The position numbers and the translations under genes are program-made. Of a stretch of DNA of 5,536 nucleotides, positions 5,169 to 5,536 are shown piece by piece. The notes below the pieces were generated by a model. It made no database searches. It was not told where the DNA came from and worked only from the letters and a program-made list of their open reading frames with translations. The DNA lies in assembly GCA_039936115.1 (NCBI GenBank), contig JBDTIZ010000119.1:1-5536 (forward strand). The letters are read 5' to 3'. This stretch comes from DATIJJ01 sp039936115 (lineage in GTDB: Bacteria > Pseudomonadota > Gammaproteobacteria > DSM-16500). How positions within the stretch are numbered: position 1 is the stretch's first letter; each line of letters begins with the position of its first letter.

Positions 5169-5536
5169 CTACTCCGCCTCGCCGCCTTCCATAGGTTTAC
5201 TAAAATCACACGGCTTATGCGGACAAACCAATTCAGTGCCATGTTTCTTAGTAATTTTAATCGTCAAAATCGGCCATGCGCATTTAGGGCAGGCTTGTCC
5301 AACCGGCTCGTTCCAAATGGCATATTTGCAATCAGGGTAACGTGCACAAGAGAAAAATATTTTTCCCATGCGGGATTTGCGTTTTAAAATGTGTCCTTCA
5401 TGACACTCTGGACAATCAACGCCCATATCCTGCGGCTTGTTGAGTGATTCGATAAACTTACAGTTTGGATAACTGCTGCAGCCAATAAATTTCCCATAGC
5501 GACCCGTTTTTAATTGCAAGGGACCGGCGCACTGTG
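5169..5536 (-). CDS. topA: DNA topoisomerase I, C-terminal zinc-ribbon end (partial, 5' part outside the window)
   Basis: TopA relaxes negatively supercoiled DNA; its C-terminal zinc ribbons bind single-stranded DNA and, in E. coli, RNA polymerase. Only about the last 120 residues are here. The frame stays open to the window edge, reading QCAGPL before LQLKTGRYGKFIGC, so the gene starts beyond 5536 and the TTG at 5519 is an internal Leu. Three four-cysteine ribbons are visible: the end of one (CAGPL...CSSYPNC), a complete second (CPECHEG...CARYPDC) and a third (CPKCAWP...CPHKPC). The segment KYAIWNEPV is typical of TopA tails. It ends in an acidic GGEAE with stop TAG. E. coli YrdD is a stand-alone protein built from the same ribbons, so without the catalytic part that alternative is not fully excluded; TopA is clearly favoured. 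The next gene downstream, the SPOR protein, is on the same strand about 100 bases away. Confidence 0.88.
   Translation of the reverse strand, partial: QCAGPLQLKTGRYGKFIGCSSYPNCKFIESLNKPQDMGVDCPECHEGHILKRKSRMGKIFFSCARYPDCKYAIWNEPVGQACPKCAWPILTIKITKKHGTELVCPHKPCDFSKPMEGGEAE

Noticed and set aside
121..5536. Frameshifts, pseudogenes or signs of horizontal transfer
   Set aside because: All complete genes have expected lengths, intact key residues and similar codon use, so the block looks vertically inherited.

Overview
The window is a compact block of housekeeping genes from a gammaproteobacterium. All seven genes lie on the minus strand, so transcription runs from high to low coordinates. The proteins look gammaproteobacterial throughout: HslV, HslU, RpiA and AnsA can be aligned by eye, almost without gaps, to remembered E. 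coli sequences. The DNA is fairly AT-rich (roughly 40% GC by eye), and GC-rich palindromes with a CTTGT loop sit between genes. Such palindromes are common in Legionellales/Coxiella-like and other host-associated lineages. That placement is inference; no marker here fixes the genus.

Layout from right to left, in order of transcription. (1) 5169-5536: the 3' end of topA (DNA topoisomerase I zinc-ribbon tail), cut by the window edge. (2) 4410-5069: a small membrane-anchored, FtsN-like SPOR-domain protein. (3) 4103-4409: a 307-base intergenic region holding two inverted copies of a palindromic repeat around an AT-rich core, then a good candidate sigma-32 heat-shock promoter. (4) 3563-4102 hslV and 2161-3498 hslU, the HslUV (ClpQY) ATP-dependent protease. 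(5) 1793-2164: a DUF971 protein. (6) 1127-1780 rpiA, ribose-5-phosphate isomerase A. (7) 121-1134 ansA, a cytoplasmic type I L-asparaginase. (8) 1-120: a stem-loop just after ansA and another copy of the palindromic repeat.

HslV to ansA looks like one operon. Gaps are 64 bases (hslV-hslU) and 12 bases (DUF971-rpiA); hslU/DUF971 overlap by ATGA and rpiA/ansA overlap by eight bases. The sigma-32-like promoter before hslV would put the protease, and possibly the two metabolic enzymes behind it, under heat-shock control. The order FtsN/SPOR-hslV-hslU is conserved in gammaproteobacteria (E. coli ftsN-hslV-hslU; SPOR-hslVU-DUF971 in Pseudomonas, from memory). The rpiA-ansA extension is the less familiar part.

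I found no new defence, mobile or RNA system. The points most worth a second look are the hslV start (TTG codon, strong Shine-Dalgarno, six-residue propeptide, heat-shock promoter), the nested inverted repeats at 4224-4386, and AnsA, which keeps its catalytic residues but differs at two positions I recall as allosteric in E. coli AnsA.
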